From positions 2,441,973-2,505,972 of the forward strand of contig VZQC01011003.1 in assembly GCA_009823505.1 (NCBI GenBank): 64,000 bases of DNA. The letters run 5' to 3'. The stretch's first letter is position 1; the number at the start of each line of letters is the position of its first letter. Source of the stretch: Rhizomys pruinosus (Eukaryota; Chordata; Mammalia; Rodentia; Spalacidae). Positions 23,833 through 34,726 of this stretch are shown here, one piece after another. Under the pieces are notes generated by a model. That model worked only from the letters and a program-made list of their open reading frames with translations. It ran no database searches and had not been told where the DNA came from. Made by a program: the position numbers and the translations under genes.

Positions 23833-24037
23833 AGTGCTAGAGATCCAGTCTAGGGCCTTTACATGCTAGGCATTTGCTCTGCCACCGATCTACAGCCCCG
23901 ACCCAGTTTGCAATTTTCTTTTTGTCCATTTGATACAGGATCTCCATAGAGACCAGGCCGGGCTTGGTCTTACAGAGATCCTACTGCCTCTGCCTCCCAA
24001 ATGCTGGGATTAAAGACATGTACCACCATGCACAGCT
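23833..24037 (-). mobile_element. ID/B1-related SINE pieces
   Basis: 23833-23902 looks like a reversed ID/B4 tRNA-type head (CTAGGCATTTGCTCTGCCAC). 23915-24037 is a diverged reversed B1 (CAGAGATCCTACTGCCTCTG, GCTGGGATTAAAGACATGTA). The two may be separate insertions. Confidence 0.7.
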
Positions 24038-24059
24038 CCAAGTTTGAAAATTTTAAGAA

Positions 24060-24063
<4 letters not shown>

Positions 24064-24101
<38 letters not shown>
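24064..24101 (+). repeat. (GT)n microsatellite
   Basis: Perfect GT run of about 38 bases at the left edge of the B4-type element. A second shorter run lies at 24197-24212 in the duplicated unit. Confidence 0.97.
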
Positions 24102-24103
<2 letters not shown>

Positions 24104-24482
24104 CATGAGTGTGTGAGTATATATGTACCATAGTACATGGACGTTGGTTCTTGCTTTCCACGTTGTTTGAGACAGAATCCCTTTGTTGTTTGCCACTGTG
24201 TGTGTGTGTGTGTTCATGAGTGTGAGTGTGAGTATATATGTACCATGGTATGTGGATGTTGGTTCTTACCTTCCACGTTGTTTGAGACAGGATCCTTTTG
24301 TTGTTGCCACTGTGTCTGCCAGGCTACCTGGCATGTGAGCTTCCAAGGATTCTCCTATCCGTGCTTCCCATCTCACCTTAGGAACACTGGGACTACAGGC
24401 ATGTGCTACTGTGTCTGGCTTTATGGCAGTTTGGGGGATTTGGGAGTCCTCATGTTTACCCACTGAGTCATCTCCCCAGCCT
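24101..24482 (-). mobile_element. B4-type SINE with ~111-bp tandem duplication
   Basis: The right end is a reversed tRNA-type head (ACCCACTGAGTCATCTCCCC, AGCCTCC) and the middle is reversed B1-like (GGGACTACAGGCATGTGCTA). The left part is duplicated in tandem: GTTCATGAG at 24101 and 24212, each followed by GTATATATGTACCAT and CCACGTTGTTTGAGACAG. Confidence 0.75.
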
Positions 24483-24484
24483 CC

Positions 24485-25015
24485 GAGTCACCAATTTTTA
24501 ATGAGCTTATTTGGTCCACCTGTTTGCTATCCACCTTCCTTGTTAACATGAAGCACTTCTTCATCATTGTTGGATTGTCAGCAATTGTTATAGTCACAAT
24601 GTATGTGTTCAATAAAAAGGAACTGTCAAACAAGCAAATGAAAGAATGGATGAACACATAGCTATTTAGGAAGCTTGATTGCTATATTGTGATATATTTA
24701 TTTTATCTCAGCAATAACATTGTCCTCTGTAAGGCTGTAGTCTGCCTTCTTCTCAGTGCCTTGTCTTGCCACATTAATCAGGCAGGATAAAATTTATACC
24801 TTTTCTCATTTTGTGATTTTAAAACTATAAATCTTCATATGAATAAATATATCTGGTCATTCATTAGTCATAATCTGACTTTTTCAAAAGTAATTTTGGA
24901 TGAAAATGAAAAACATTATGAATAAAGGCAACATGGGTGTAAGCATCCCTGAAACCCTTTGTCAATGATGACGTGATCTTGAATCCCACCTTTGAGCCAC
25001 AGGAGTAACTGTATG
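24485..25015. other. No gene recognised
   Basis: AT-rich non-coding sequence. No recognisable element. Confidence 0.4.
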
Positions 25016-25017
25016 GT

Positions 25018-25150
25018 GTAAGGATAGAGCTGGGTAACGGAGTTGGAGAAACATGGCTTTTAGTCCTGACTTAGCCACCAGCTAGCTGTGTAAGGATGGT
25101 TGTGTTTCCTTAGCATTTTAGGCTCACTTTCTCATCTGTAAAATGAAAAC
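25018..25150 (+). mobile_element. MIR SINE
   Basis: GACTTAGCCACCAGCTAGCT, GTGTAAGGATGG and CTCACTTTCTCATCTGTAAA form the central core of MIR in forward orientation. Confidence 0.75.
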
Positions 25151-25664
25151 AATCCAATTGGGCCACCATGTGGGATCAGTGGAAAAGTCCCCAAGACCTC
25201 ATCAAGATGTCAGTCGTGGTGACTTTTCATTAACTGTCATTTGTTTGATCCTGCTCCATGACTATGTGAGTCAGCTGATGGTTCCCCTAGTCTAGACCAA
25301 CTGGTATCTGCCTGGTCATCTCATGCATCTGTGGCAGTAGCTACACTGGCAATGGAGGATCTGGGAACCAGGATGGTCCCCTGTTAGGCTGGATCTCAGC
25401 AGACTAATCAGCCAAGGAGACAACGGCAAGTGGGCTACAGTCTCTCATCTACGAGGCTAGCTCACACTCCTTATGGTAGTCATTGCAAAGTCTGTAAAGC
25501 AGTAAGAGGGAAAGGCTGCAATACAAAAATATTTTTGTAAGGTTCTGCTTGCATCACCCTAAGTTCCTTCGAAAAGCTAGCAAAAGTTAGTAAGGATAAT
25601 AAGGTACGGCATTTTTTGTAGTCTACCATAATTATCAGTCACATCATTGTAAAAAACAACGCTT

Positions 25665-25800
25665 GTGGAGCGTTTACTAAGTTCCAGATACTATTCTAAT
25701 CATATTATCTTTATGAGAGCCTGTAGTTCTAGCCACAACCTTATGATCCAGTTACTTCCATGTTCACATATGGTAGAGAAAGTAATGGGTTCAGAATGGC
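25665..25800 (-). mobile_element. MIR SINE, diverged
   Basis: GAGCGTTTACTAAGTTCCAG, TACTATTCTAATCATATTAT and AACCTTATGATCCAGTTACT follow the order of a reversed MIR. A 103-codon frame that overlaps it has no recognisable product. Confidence 0.6.
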
Positions 25801-25987
25801 ACAGCAACAATTTATGCAGGGAAGAGCACACAGCTGGGAAGCAGGACAAGGAGACAGGAGTCAAAGCAATGCTCCAGAATTATAGTAACGACGGTTTTAT
25901 ACTGCCTTCTCATCCTGCTCTGTATGAAATGGATGCTAATAAGAGAAAGGACCCAGAGAATAATGGGAGATTGTGAATTTCAGGGAT

Positions 25988-26110
25988 CCCATCAAGGCTA
26001 AGAAATTTGAAATAAGTAAAATCTATTAGATTACAATGAATTATTTCATGCAGTAATTCAACTATAGGCTAAGTGTTCTTTAAAAAAAAAACTCCACTCA
26101 AATAACATGG
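25988..26110 (+). repeat. Left copy of diverged direct repeat
   Basis: AAAATCTATTAGATTA at 26019 and CTAAGTGTTCTTT at about 26069 recur in the same order near 28350-28415. Weaker similarity is seen on both sides. It is not assigned to a known family. Confidence 0.6.
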
Positions 26111-26367
26111 GAAAAGCAGAGTTCCCATGCTCCCTTCCTTTTATAAGGGAGTTATCTGCTAAGAGATAGAAACCTGATTTGGACATGTTCCTCAAATATT
26201 GCCATGTTTACCACCTCTTTGTCCACACTTGAGCATTTTTCTAATAAACACCTTGAATTCTATTGTCCAGAATTGGTATGGCTTGGATCCGTTAGCTCAG
26301 GTCCTCTCTTTGGGTCTTTGGCAGAGGGGTGCTGGCAGTGAGGGAGGATGTTAGGCATTCATTCTTT

Positions 26368-26591
26368 TTTATATTTTTATTTTTATTTTATGTGTATGAA
26401 TGTATTGTTTGCATGTGTGTAAGTGCACCTGTGTCACGCAATGCCCACAGAGGTCAAAAGAGGGTGTTGGATTTCTTTGAAACTCCAGTTAACAAATGGT
26501 GTTAGCCACCATATGAGTGCTGGGAACCAACCCCAGGTCCTCTGCAGGAGCAGTCAGTACTCTTAACCACTTGAGCTATCTCTCCAGCCCC
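26368..26591 (-). mobile_element. B2 SINE
   Basis: Reversed B2: TTATGTGTATGAATGTATTG, GTTAGCCACCATATGAGTGC, ACTCTTAACCACTTGAGCTA and TCTCCAGCCCC. Single-copy form without the 17-nt duplication. Confidence 0.92.
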
Positions 26592-27297
26592 CAGTTTTCT
26601 TCTTAGAGCTTTTTATCTTCCATTTATTTGCTAGCATTTAAGACAATATGCAACCCTTTGAGAGCAGAGACTGTTGTTCTCCCTGTATACTCAGTGATTA
26701 ACACAGCATGAACACATTTGGGAAATACTGAAGGGCCTCGGTGCACGTTCACTATAAAAATCCACATCCCTATTCACATATCACTGAGGGAAGGGCCACA
26801 CTGCTAATAACTGGATCCTGGGCAGGTGTAATCATTTTAGAGAGGTAGGGACTTGTACTAACTGTTGAACTTGTACTCTATGTGATGGAGAAATCCTGGC
26901 CATTTGATTCCTCATGGGAATGCCCAGTGCTACCAAATTGTTCAAATGTTCATGGAATATTCCATCTTCAGATGCTCATATAAACCTTACTGATTTTGAA
27001 ATACTGTGTTGGGTGAAGCCAGTGTGTTCCCTAAATCTGGCTCCTTGACATCAGTTTGTGGCCTCCCTATATTAAGTGCACATGTCTGCTGCATTTTACT
27101 TGTCCTGAAGGCCATAGGTAGGAGAGACTCACAGAACAGGTAGAGATGGATTTGTACAATAATAAGAGGATGAACTTCAAGAATGATGGGAGGCAGTTTG
27201 AATCGTGGTGAAACAGATTCAACTCAAGAGGAGTAGGTGGTGAGATCTCTGACTGGCGTTGTCTCTGCCTCACTTGTCTGCACTCGCACAATCCGAG

Positions 27298-28285
27298 AAG
27301 GCTGGGGGTAAGGCTGGAAAGGACTCCGGAAAGGCCAAGACAAAAGAGATTTCTGGCTGGCAGGGAACTGGTTTGCAGCTTCCTGTGGGCCATATTCATC
27401 AACACCTGAAATCTAGGACAAGCCATGGACGTGTGGGCACAACTGCAGCTGTGTACGGGGCAGCCATCCTGGAGTACCTCACCACAGAGGTACTTGAATT
27501 GCCAGGAAATGCATCAAAGGCTTAAAGGTAAAGTGCATTACTCGTCATCACTTGAAACTTGCTATTCGTGGAGATGAAGAATTGGACTCTCTCATCAATC
27601 ACTGGTGGTCCCCACACATCCACAAATCTCTGATTAGGAAGAAAGGCCACCAGAAGACTGTCTAAGGATGCCTGGATTCCTTGTTATCTCAGGACTCTAA
27701 ATATTCTTTTTTTAAGTTTATTTATTTACTTTTTATGTGTATGAATGTACTGTCTGCATGTAGGTTTGTGCATCCGTGTCATGCAATGCTGCAGAGGTCA
27801 GAAGAAGGTGTCAGATTCCCCTGGAACTGGAGTTAAAGATGGTTCTCAGCCGCCATGTGGGTGCTGGGGATCGAACCCGGGTCCTCTGCAAGAGCAGTTG
27901 GTGCTCTTAACCGCTAGGCCATCTCTCCAGCCCCTTAAATATTCTTAACGGCTGTGCAATGCTGGTGACTCCAGTGAACTGTATCTCTGTGAAAAACACA
28001 ATTCTGCCTTTTTTTATAATTTTATTTGAGCAAGTTGGAAACTTAATTAGCTTTCCAACCAACCACATGTCTATATTGGAGTCTTAACCATATTTAAGTG
28101 TTACTGTGGCTTCAAAGAAGCTCTTGATTCTGGAGTAGTGGGTTTTGATTGAGTTGACTTAAAAAAACTGTTTGGATTTTAATTGTGATGCAGAAGTTAT
28201 AGTAACAAACATTTGGCTTTGTACAGACGTTATTTCCAGTCTGGTGGATAAGCTCAATAAAGGTCATATCCCAAACTTAAAAAAA
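27298..28285 (+). pseudogene. H2az1-ps: Histone H2A.Z processed pseudogene
   Basis: This is an intronless copy of H2A.Z mRNA, the replication-independent histone H2A variant. The coding remnant runs from 27298 (start codon changed to AAG) to a TAA at 27663-27665. [13 protein letters not shown], the [12 protein letters not shown] stretch (histidine and glutamine for arginines) and [14 protein letters not shown] are plain. One base is lost near 27523, which shifts the frame into an early stop. Several codons are missing before the CCACACATCCACAAATCT stretch. The 3' UTR continues, with a B2 inserted at 27709-27935, to GGATAAGCTCAATAAAGGTC and an A-rich end at 28278-28285. The 5' limit and a flanking duplication were not found. 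It is certainly non-functional as a histone. Confidence 0.95.
27709..27935 (-). mobile_element. B2 SINE in H2A.Z pseudogene 3' UTR
   Basis: Reversed B2 ending GCCATCTCTCCAGCCCC. It is flanked by TAAATATTCTT at 27698-27708 and 27936-27946, an exact 11-bp target duplication within the former 3' UTR. The B2 is therefore younger than the retrocopy. Confidence 0.96.
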
Positions 28286-28289
28286 GAGA

Positions 28290-28455
28290 TTAAGAAATTG
28301 GAAATATTGGATGGAAGATCTAAAAACAAAAAGAAAGAAATTGAAAATAAGAAAATCTATTAGATTAGAAAAAATGATTTGGTGCAGCACCTCGCCTATA
28401 GCTAAGTGTTCTTTAGGAAAAAATTCTTGGACAAATAATATGAGAAACAAACATT
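28290..28455 (+). repeat. Right copy of diverged direct repeat
   Basis: Contains AAAATCTATTAGATTA (28351) and GCTAAGTGTTCTTT (28401). The order matches 25988-26110, about 2.3 kb upstream. It begins just after the H2A.Z pseudogene tail. Confidence 0.6.
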
Positions 28456-28518
28456 CAATTAAACAAAACAAATATTTTTTATTTCAACATCTCTAATTGT
28501 CTTTGATATTCTATTAGG

Positions 28519-28673
28519 CAATATATACCCCTCAAAGGGGTATATATTGTTATATACCCCTTTGAGGGGTATATATCAATATCTAGTCATTATCAATATC
28601 TAGTCACTATCAATATATACTCCTCAAAGGGGTAGCTTTCCCCTGGGAAGCTTTTCTATCAATATCTAGTCAC
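28519..28673. repeat. Palindrome plus TATCAATATCTAGTCA direct repeats
   Basis: TATACCCCTCAAAGGGGTAT (from 28525) is followed by its reverse complement TATACCCCTTTGAGGGGTAT (from 28552), giving near-perfect arms of about 25 bases. A third partial copy is at 28614-28633. TATCAATATCTAGTCA occurs three times, near 28574, 28591 and 28657. Confidence 0.92.
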
Positions 28674-28674
28674 T

Positions 28675-30225
28675 TTTCTCAATCCTCACAGCCAGCACAT
28701 TCCTTTCCATGAATTTCTGGAGTATTGACTTCTGAAGGACTTGTGTGGAGCTCACTCCCACATTACATGTGTAACTGTGGGGCAGGGGATTGGAAGTTCC
28801 CCTCTTTGATAATGTAAATGTCAGGAAAAGGAAGACATTGAGAAGAAAACGATGTCCTGAGCTCAGCATTTGCCCCAGATAGGGTTAGGATGCTGCTGTC
28901 CAGCCACACATAACAGCACAGGTAAAACTGTGTCACACTGAAGAACACAGCTGGTTACAGAACCTCCTGCCATTCCTTGAAGGCAGAGGAGTGCATTCTC
29001 TCCTTCAGACTTACCCAGTAATAATGTGTGCCATTTCTTAACACCAAGTCAAGTATTCTAGGCCTCTTAGAGCCCTAGTTATGGCAAATTTGGGGGTAAA
29101 CAGCTCATGGGGAGCACATGAATAACCCAGAGGATCTATGAGGGTCTCTCTTCCTAGACATTGATACTACTAAAAGGGCTAGCTCCATTGCCACCCTGCC
29201 CTAAGCTCTTTGCTGTTTTGTGATCTCTGTAAGAGTAAAAACTGTTTGATTTGCCCGGACCTGGTAGGGCAACTGAGCATAAATACATAATAACTATTGT
29301 TCATTTGAAGTCAGCCGAAGCAAGGTGGAGGCTTCCCTCCACCTTCACAGAGCTACAGACTTTCCTCTGTGTAACATTTCTTCTGTGTTGTTCACACACT
29401 ATCTGGAAAGTTCTGACTCTCCAGGACAATTTACAAAGCCTAACACACCTTCCGCAAGTATCATCAAACTTCATAATACTCAAACCTGTTCTTCAAAATG
29501 AGACTGTGAGGCCCTACAGCTCAAGAAGCCTGTGCTACCCTTCTCATGTGCTGATGTTTTCTGGTGCAGTGAATGCCACAGAGCAGGGTGTGTGTTCATC
29601 CATGTGGAACAACCGCACTGGAATGAGAAGGAGACTCGATAAAATGATAGACCGTGTGAGAAAAGTGGATAGCCTGTCAGCTTCTTTAATTCGGTAGATG
29701 AGAGAGGAGGAGGAAGATAAAAGATTCAAAGACTTCGATCTCATCTGATAGACTGGAAGATTATGCTCAAGAAAGAAATGGAGGCGTTCTCCTTGCCTAT
29801 GATCCTCTCGTCTTCACTTCCCAATGCACGTCAGACTGAAGCATCTGTGGAGGCAGACAGACCTAGTCATGCAGGAGGGCCCAAGAGATGAGGGAAGGGT
29901 TTGTCCTTGTCTCTCTACAGAAGAGCATTGCTCTCCTGTGGAGGAGGAGAAATTTGAGCTGAATGTATTTTTGGTTGGTGCAACTTTAAGTGCTCTGTTT
30001 GATAGCAGAGTTGTTTGAATGGCCTATTTCATAACTACACATAGCTTCTCCAAATAAATGGTGTCTGTAGAATGTTCAGGTTAATGCATGAGTGCAGAAC
30101 TCAAAAGTGTTTGTGCTTAGACCAACCGAGCCTTCTTTCTTAATAAGTCATCTTGGCATTTTGTCAACAAGTTAATTTGCTTTTCTAAGAAACTAGATTA
30201 ATACTTCCTGTGCTTTGTGCTATTC
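28675..30225. other. No gene identified
   Basis: Contains an unbroken 148-codon plus-strand frame (29251-29697) and a shorter one at 29824-30018. Neither resembles a known protein, and composition does not separate them from chance. They lie just upstream of the exon-like segment at 30230, so untranslated or alternative exons here cannot be excluded. AATAAA occurs at 30053-30058. Confidence 0.3.
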
Positions 30226-30229
30226 ACAG

Positions 30230-30518
30230 ATCTACGATGCAATAAGAAGAGGAGAAGAAGCAGAAGATACAGTTGGCTCTCTTCTCCATTGCTTCACAAA
30301 GCTCCCAGCCTCAGAGACAGCCCTTGGAAGGATTAGACATGGTCCGTGCTTAAAGCAATGTGTCCGAGACACTGCGTGTGAGTACCGCGCCACACTCCAA
30401 AGAACCTCCATATCTCAGTACATCACCGGCTCCCTCCTAGAGGCAACCACCTCTTTGGGAGCTAGAACTGGTCTTCTCAGTACTTTTGGAGGATCCACTG
30501 GACGAATGATGCTGAAAG
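30230..30518 (+). CDS. Putative internal coding exon, gene unknown
   Basis: A 289-base segment is open in one frame (96 codons plus one base). It is bounded by a good acceptor (pyrimidine-rich CTTCCTGTGCTTTGTGCTAT, then TCACAG) and a good donor (CTGAAAG followed by GTAATG). The first codon after the acceptor is ATC and the exon would end in phase 1. The peptide begins [15 protein letters not shown] and ends [19 protein letters not shown], with four cysteines and a mixed, protein-like composition. I do not recognise the protein. There is no ATG, so it would be an internal exon. A possible terminal exon lies at 36315 in matching phase. It could also be a chance open stretch or a decayed exon. 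Confidence 0.4.
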
Positions 30519-30789
30519 GTAATGTCTGAAATTTCACTTTTACCGTTTTGTATTTTCCTGTAGAGAATAATCTAACTAGCCACTGTGCATCTCCTGATGG
30601 AAAATTGAGTTCACATGTTAATAACTCAAAGTAAAAGAAGTAAAAGTAACTGCTTTGGGTGAATATAAAAAGGTAGTCAGTCCTCAATTAAATATCTTAA
30701 GATTTAAACATTTCAAATAAGCATTAAGATTTGAAGTTAAAAAAAAACAGAAAATGGCTAAAATTATATCTTTAACTTTTTAACAATTA

Positions 30790-30947
30790 TTTTCTGTGTG
30801 TGCATGAGCATGTATACAGGTGTGTCACAGTGGGTGTGTGGGGGTCAGAAGACAACTTTCCTTCTACCATGTGGATTTGAGGGATTGAACTCAGGTAGTC
30901 AGACTTGGAGACAAGTGCCTCATCCACTCAGACATCTCTCCAGTCAT
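30790..30947 (-). mobile_element. B2/B3-like SINE, old
   Basis: GGGGGTCAGAAGACAACTTT, GAGGGATTGAACTCAGGTAG and CACTCAGACATCTCTCCAGT are reversed tRNA-SINE landmarks, strongly diverged. Confidence 0.8.
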
Positions 30948-30949
30948 TT

Positions 30950-32830
30950 AATTTAAAATTTATTATTGCTATTCAGGCAGGTAACTTTTCCTAGCAATAG
31001 TCCCTGAAAGATAACAAGTGTTATGACAAGATGCCAGTAAGCAAATATAACCATGGAGGTCACACTGAAAAGCTGTCATTGGGAACAGAGTGAAATATAG
31101 ATACTCTTCACATACAGAATCAATAGGCTCCTATTGACAAGAAAAGCCAAGGATCATTTTCCAGTGAATCCATCTTAAGGTCAAGACAGTCAGGCATAGT
31201 GCTGAAAAGTGAAACCCAGCGGAAAATGGGGTCCCTGAGCATCTGAACTTCCCTGCTATTCCCAGGAAGGCAGACAGGCAGGTCCGAAAAGGCAGTGCAC
31301 CAGAGAGCCTCAGAGCGCACTGCACAGCTGTCACACACTGCTTGGCAGCCTTCCCTCGCAGGATGCTACCAGCCAGACAGGGACCGTGAAGGGCTGGGTT
31401 CCGCTGCCTGAGGTCTGCCAAGAGCTCCATCTGACATCCGGCTATTCTGCAACAAAGAATAGATCTTATCCCTCCACAGTGAACCCTGAAGCCAGCGTTA
31501 GCTGGCCAATGACCTTCCTCCCTTGATCTTCAGCCTTCCTTGTGCCACCCATGCATTCATCCTGAGCAGACCCCAAAAGAGTGCCATCATCTCCCCATGT
31601 AGATATTGAGTGCCATGTTCGGTGATTATCCAGATTCACCTTAACTTCTAGGGATTGACTTCAAATGATAAAGAGAAGGAAAACCCGGTATGATAAGACT
31701 AAGTCAAGACACTAATGAGGAGAAACTTGGTTTCATATGTATTTCATTATATATGTGTATATATATATATATATGTACATACACATATGTATGCATACAT
31801 ATATACATATATAGATACGCCGGGAAGGGAATAAAGCCTCATTCCCACCCTCACGGAGCTTATACTGTCTACATGGTAAGGAATTTTCCGTACACACAGG
31901 ATCGAAGGTTTCTCCTCTCTGATGTGGCCCCCAGAGACTAGCAGACTGCATTCTCCATAGTGTTCTTCCCAGGACATTGAGCTGAGATTAGCATGTGGAA
32001 TTGGCATGGTTTCAGAGCATGTAACTGTTTGCCAGGACCTCATGAGAGTTCACCAGCCTGCACGAATCAGATACACATCCTCTGCCCTTTCCAGTACAGG
32101 TGTCATGGAGGATCCTACTGAAGTGTTGTCAGTCTACATGCTAGCAGTATATTTACTAGGAGGTCAGGCTTGTATTGCAAAGTAATCAAAGAATAATAAG
32201 AAAGTGTACAGAATAAAGTACCATAAGATGACTGTAAAATATTCTATGTATTCAAAGTGTGGAGAAGGGGTTAATGTCCTCTGTTGTCTGAAAAGTAAGG
32301 CCTTGAATAAAGACAAAGTCATCAAGCTACCCTTAGTCCCAACCAAGGCAGGAACACTGCCGTCTTCCATAGACCTACGGGAAGTGAAAACTCTAGTCAG
32401 TGCACCTGCTGCCCTGACAGTAACTTGATCTTGATTGCTATTTCTCTTCTTGTTCATACTGGAGTCTCATAAATCATTATTTCACCCTGGAGGCTCACTA
32501 GACCATTAGCTAAGGTGTGATCTTTCAATTGGTGTTTTAAGTAAGAATTTAAGTTTCTTTAAATTTTCTGTCTTATAGCTTCTTATTGGTTTCTGATAAC
32601 TTTCTAATTAGCTCCTATAGAAAAATGCAGTTAGCTGGCTGCCTCCTGCTTCAGGCTTATTTTTGTAGTTTCTAGCTTGTTCTCTTCAGGGCTGCTTTCA
32701 ATTCCTGCTCTTCCATGGAGTTTTCAGAGTTTCAATGTGCCTTAATTAAATATATGTTTCTTCAACCTGAAGTAGAAAAAATATGAATCAAAAAAAACAG
32801 ATGTATTTCTTACCACACAAAACTATTCAT
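30950..32830. other. No gene recognised; AT/TG microsatellite
   Basis: An AT-rich TATATG/TACATA repeat lies at about 31748-31818. Next to it, CCCACCCTCACGGAGCTTAT resembles an old mammal-wide repeat. Minus-strand frames at 31120-31430 and 32164-32457 have no recognised product. Confidence 0.35.
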
Positions 32831-32833
32831 ATG

Positions 32834-32985
32834 AGCCAGGCATGGTGGTGCACACCTTTAATCCCAGCACTTGGGAGGCAGAGGCAGGCGGATCTCTGTG
32901 AGTTCAAGGCTATCCTGGTCTATAGAGTGAGCTCTAGGGCATCTGGGACTAAAGGGAGACCCTATTCAAAGAGACTCAAAGAAAA
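32834..32985 (+). mobile_element. B1 SINE
   Basis: Forward B1: GAGCCAGGCATGGTGGTGCA, GGATCTCTGTGAGTTCAAGG and GGGAGACCCTATTCAAAGAG. Confidence 0.94.
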
Positions 32986-33325
32986 TGCATGAGATAAATC
33001 ATATGCCAATAAGCTCAAATGAGCCATTCCACAATATTTATATGTGTGTATTTCAAAACATTGTAGTACACATAATAAATTTGATTTTTAAATATTAAAA
33101 AGAAGAAATGCATGAGCCTTCAAAGTCACAGGGAGTTGACAGAATCTGTAACATCTGTGTGTTCGCTAGTAGGTCTTGAACTATATACAAACATACTTCA
33201 CCAGACAATGGCTTGGTGCTATACTTCGATTAGCCACTTCTTTTACTGTTCACTGTGTGTACCGTGGCATAGATTTGGTCAACAGCTTTCATCTTATAAC
33301 TGCTAATTAAAACATATTCTTATGG

Positions 33326-33460
33326 ATCCACCCATGGTGGCACATATCCGGAACTCAAGCACTTTAGGAGCCTGAGGCAAGAGGATCATCAGTTTGAGGC
33401 CAGCCTCAGCGCTATAACAAGAGCCTGTCTAAAAGAAATCCAAGAAAGAAAAATAAAACA
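33326..33460 (+). mobile_element. Diverged B1-like SINE
   Basis: CCATGGTGGCACATATCCGG, GAGGCAAGAGGATCATCAGT and TTGAGGCCAGCC are followed by an A-rich tail. It is clearly older than the other B1s. Confidence 0.75.
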
Positions 33461-33464
33461 TAAA

Positions 33465-34185
33465 GGAATGACTATGACATATTCAGTCTCCAGTCTCTAA
33501 GTTGGTCTTGTTCTAGAAGTTTATTTCTAGGCTGCTGAATGAACCTTTGGACACTTTCTTGGAGAAACAGTACTAGATGTAGTATGATTTCTAGACTCTA
33601 GTCCTCAAAAACCCTTTTAACATAAAGGAAACCTACAAACTTCTCATGAGGTTAAGAGGAAAAGTCTAGCATAGGAATGCTGAAGGCTACTTCAGCAGGC
33701 TTCAGGGTGGGAACCATTAGAAGCAGCTTAAATGACATTTGTTGTGAAAAAAATTAATTGAAAAAGAGTAAAGACTTAAATAAGCTTTCATGAGTCTTTA
33801 TAAAAAATCCTTAGATATTTCTGAGCTGCTAGGTGTTGGCAGCTGCAGTTTTTCATTATGGCTAATTATACTGTATGAGATAATCAGAAAATCATCCCAG
33901 TTACTTTTAAAAAATGGAATGCTTACGAATGGGATGAAGGAAGGGAAAAGGAAAAGCACGAGACTAAATGCTTTCCCCAGAGAGAAAAGGAAAGGGATGA
34001 CCTCTTCAAGGGAGACTCATGCTCGAAGTCTGTGGAAATTAATTGGGGAGGAGGAGAGAGATTCCACTTGCGTGAGGCACTTAGAGTAGTCACCGTGGTA
34101 GAGATGGAAAGTGGAATCATGTTTTGAAGAGCCAAGTAAACATGGAATGTGGAGTTAGTGGGTTTCAATTTTTAAGAGGAAAAAT
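33465..34185. other. No gene recognised
   Basis: Non-coding. A 99-codon plus-strand frame (33790-34089) and its antisense partner have no recognised product. Confidence 0.35.
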
Positions 34186-34189
34186 TTCT

Positions 34190-34292
34190 GGAGATGGGTG
34201 GTGATGCAGCTGTGTGAATGTGCTTAAAACTGCACTTTAGAAGGTTATAAAGGCACAGTTTACATTGCATGCGTTTTACCACAACAAAAGAG
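34190..34292 (+). mobile_element. Old L1M 3' end fragment
   Basis: GGAGATGGGTGGTGATGCAG, AACTGCACTTTAGAAGGTTA and CATGCGTTTTACCACAACAA match the ends of ancient L1M elements. Confidence 0.6.
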
Positions 34293-34631
34293 AAATGAAA
34301 GAGGGGAAATGAAGGATCATGCTAGGCAGGGTTTTCTTCCTAGGTCTGTGTGAGTTTGCAGAGAACCGGGGAACTGTTCTCCCAGAAGCGGCTCTGATCA
34401 CTGTAACAGCCTGTAGGGGAAACAGAGGGAGAGAATCCCTAGTGGGTTATCATTATACTCAGCCAGGACTTCTCTCTCGAGGCCTCTGTGTCCAGAGCTA
34501 GCTCTGCATCCTTGCAGCTTACCATAGTGATGGGATGGTACAGAGATGACCAACTATCAGAGTACAAGCATGTCTGGTGCTTCCATCTTCAGGGTCACTG
34601 TCAATGGTCTACTAAGTTTCCCAAATTGAAA

Positions 34632-34682
34632 GATTTTTTAAAGATTTATTTGTGTGTGAGCACACATGTGTCTGAACATGCC

Positions 34683-34726
<44 letters not shown>

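Noticed and set aside
27259..27525. 88-codon histone-like open frame as a gene
   Set aside because: The true start codon is mutated, a one-base deletion produces the early stop, and conserved arginines are replaced. It is a processed pseudogene.
28519..28582. Rho-independent terminator hairpin
   Set aside because: The host is a mammal, the arms are AT-rich and there is no upstream gene or T tract. It is treated as a palindrome instead.
29251..29697. 148-codon plus-strand frame
   Set aside because: It has no known domain and includes SINE-like low-complexity ends. It was kept only as a note because it lies upstream of the exon-like segment at 30230.
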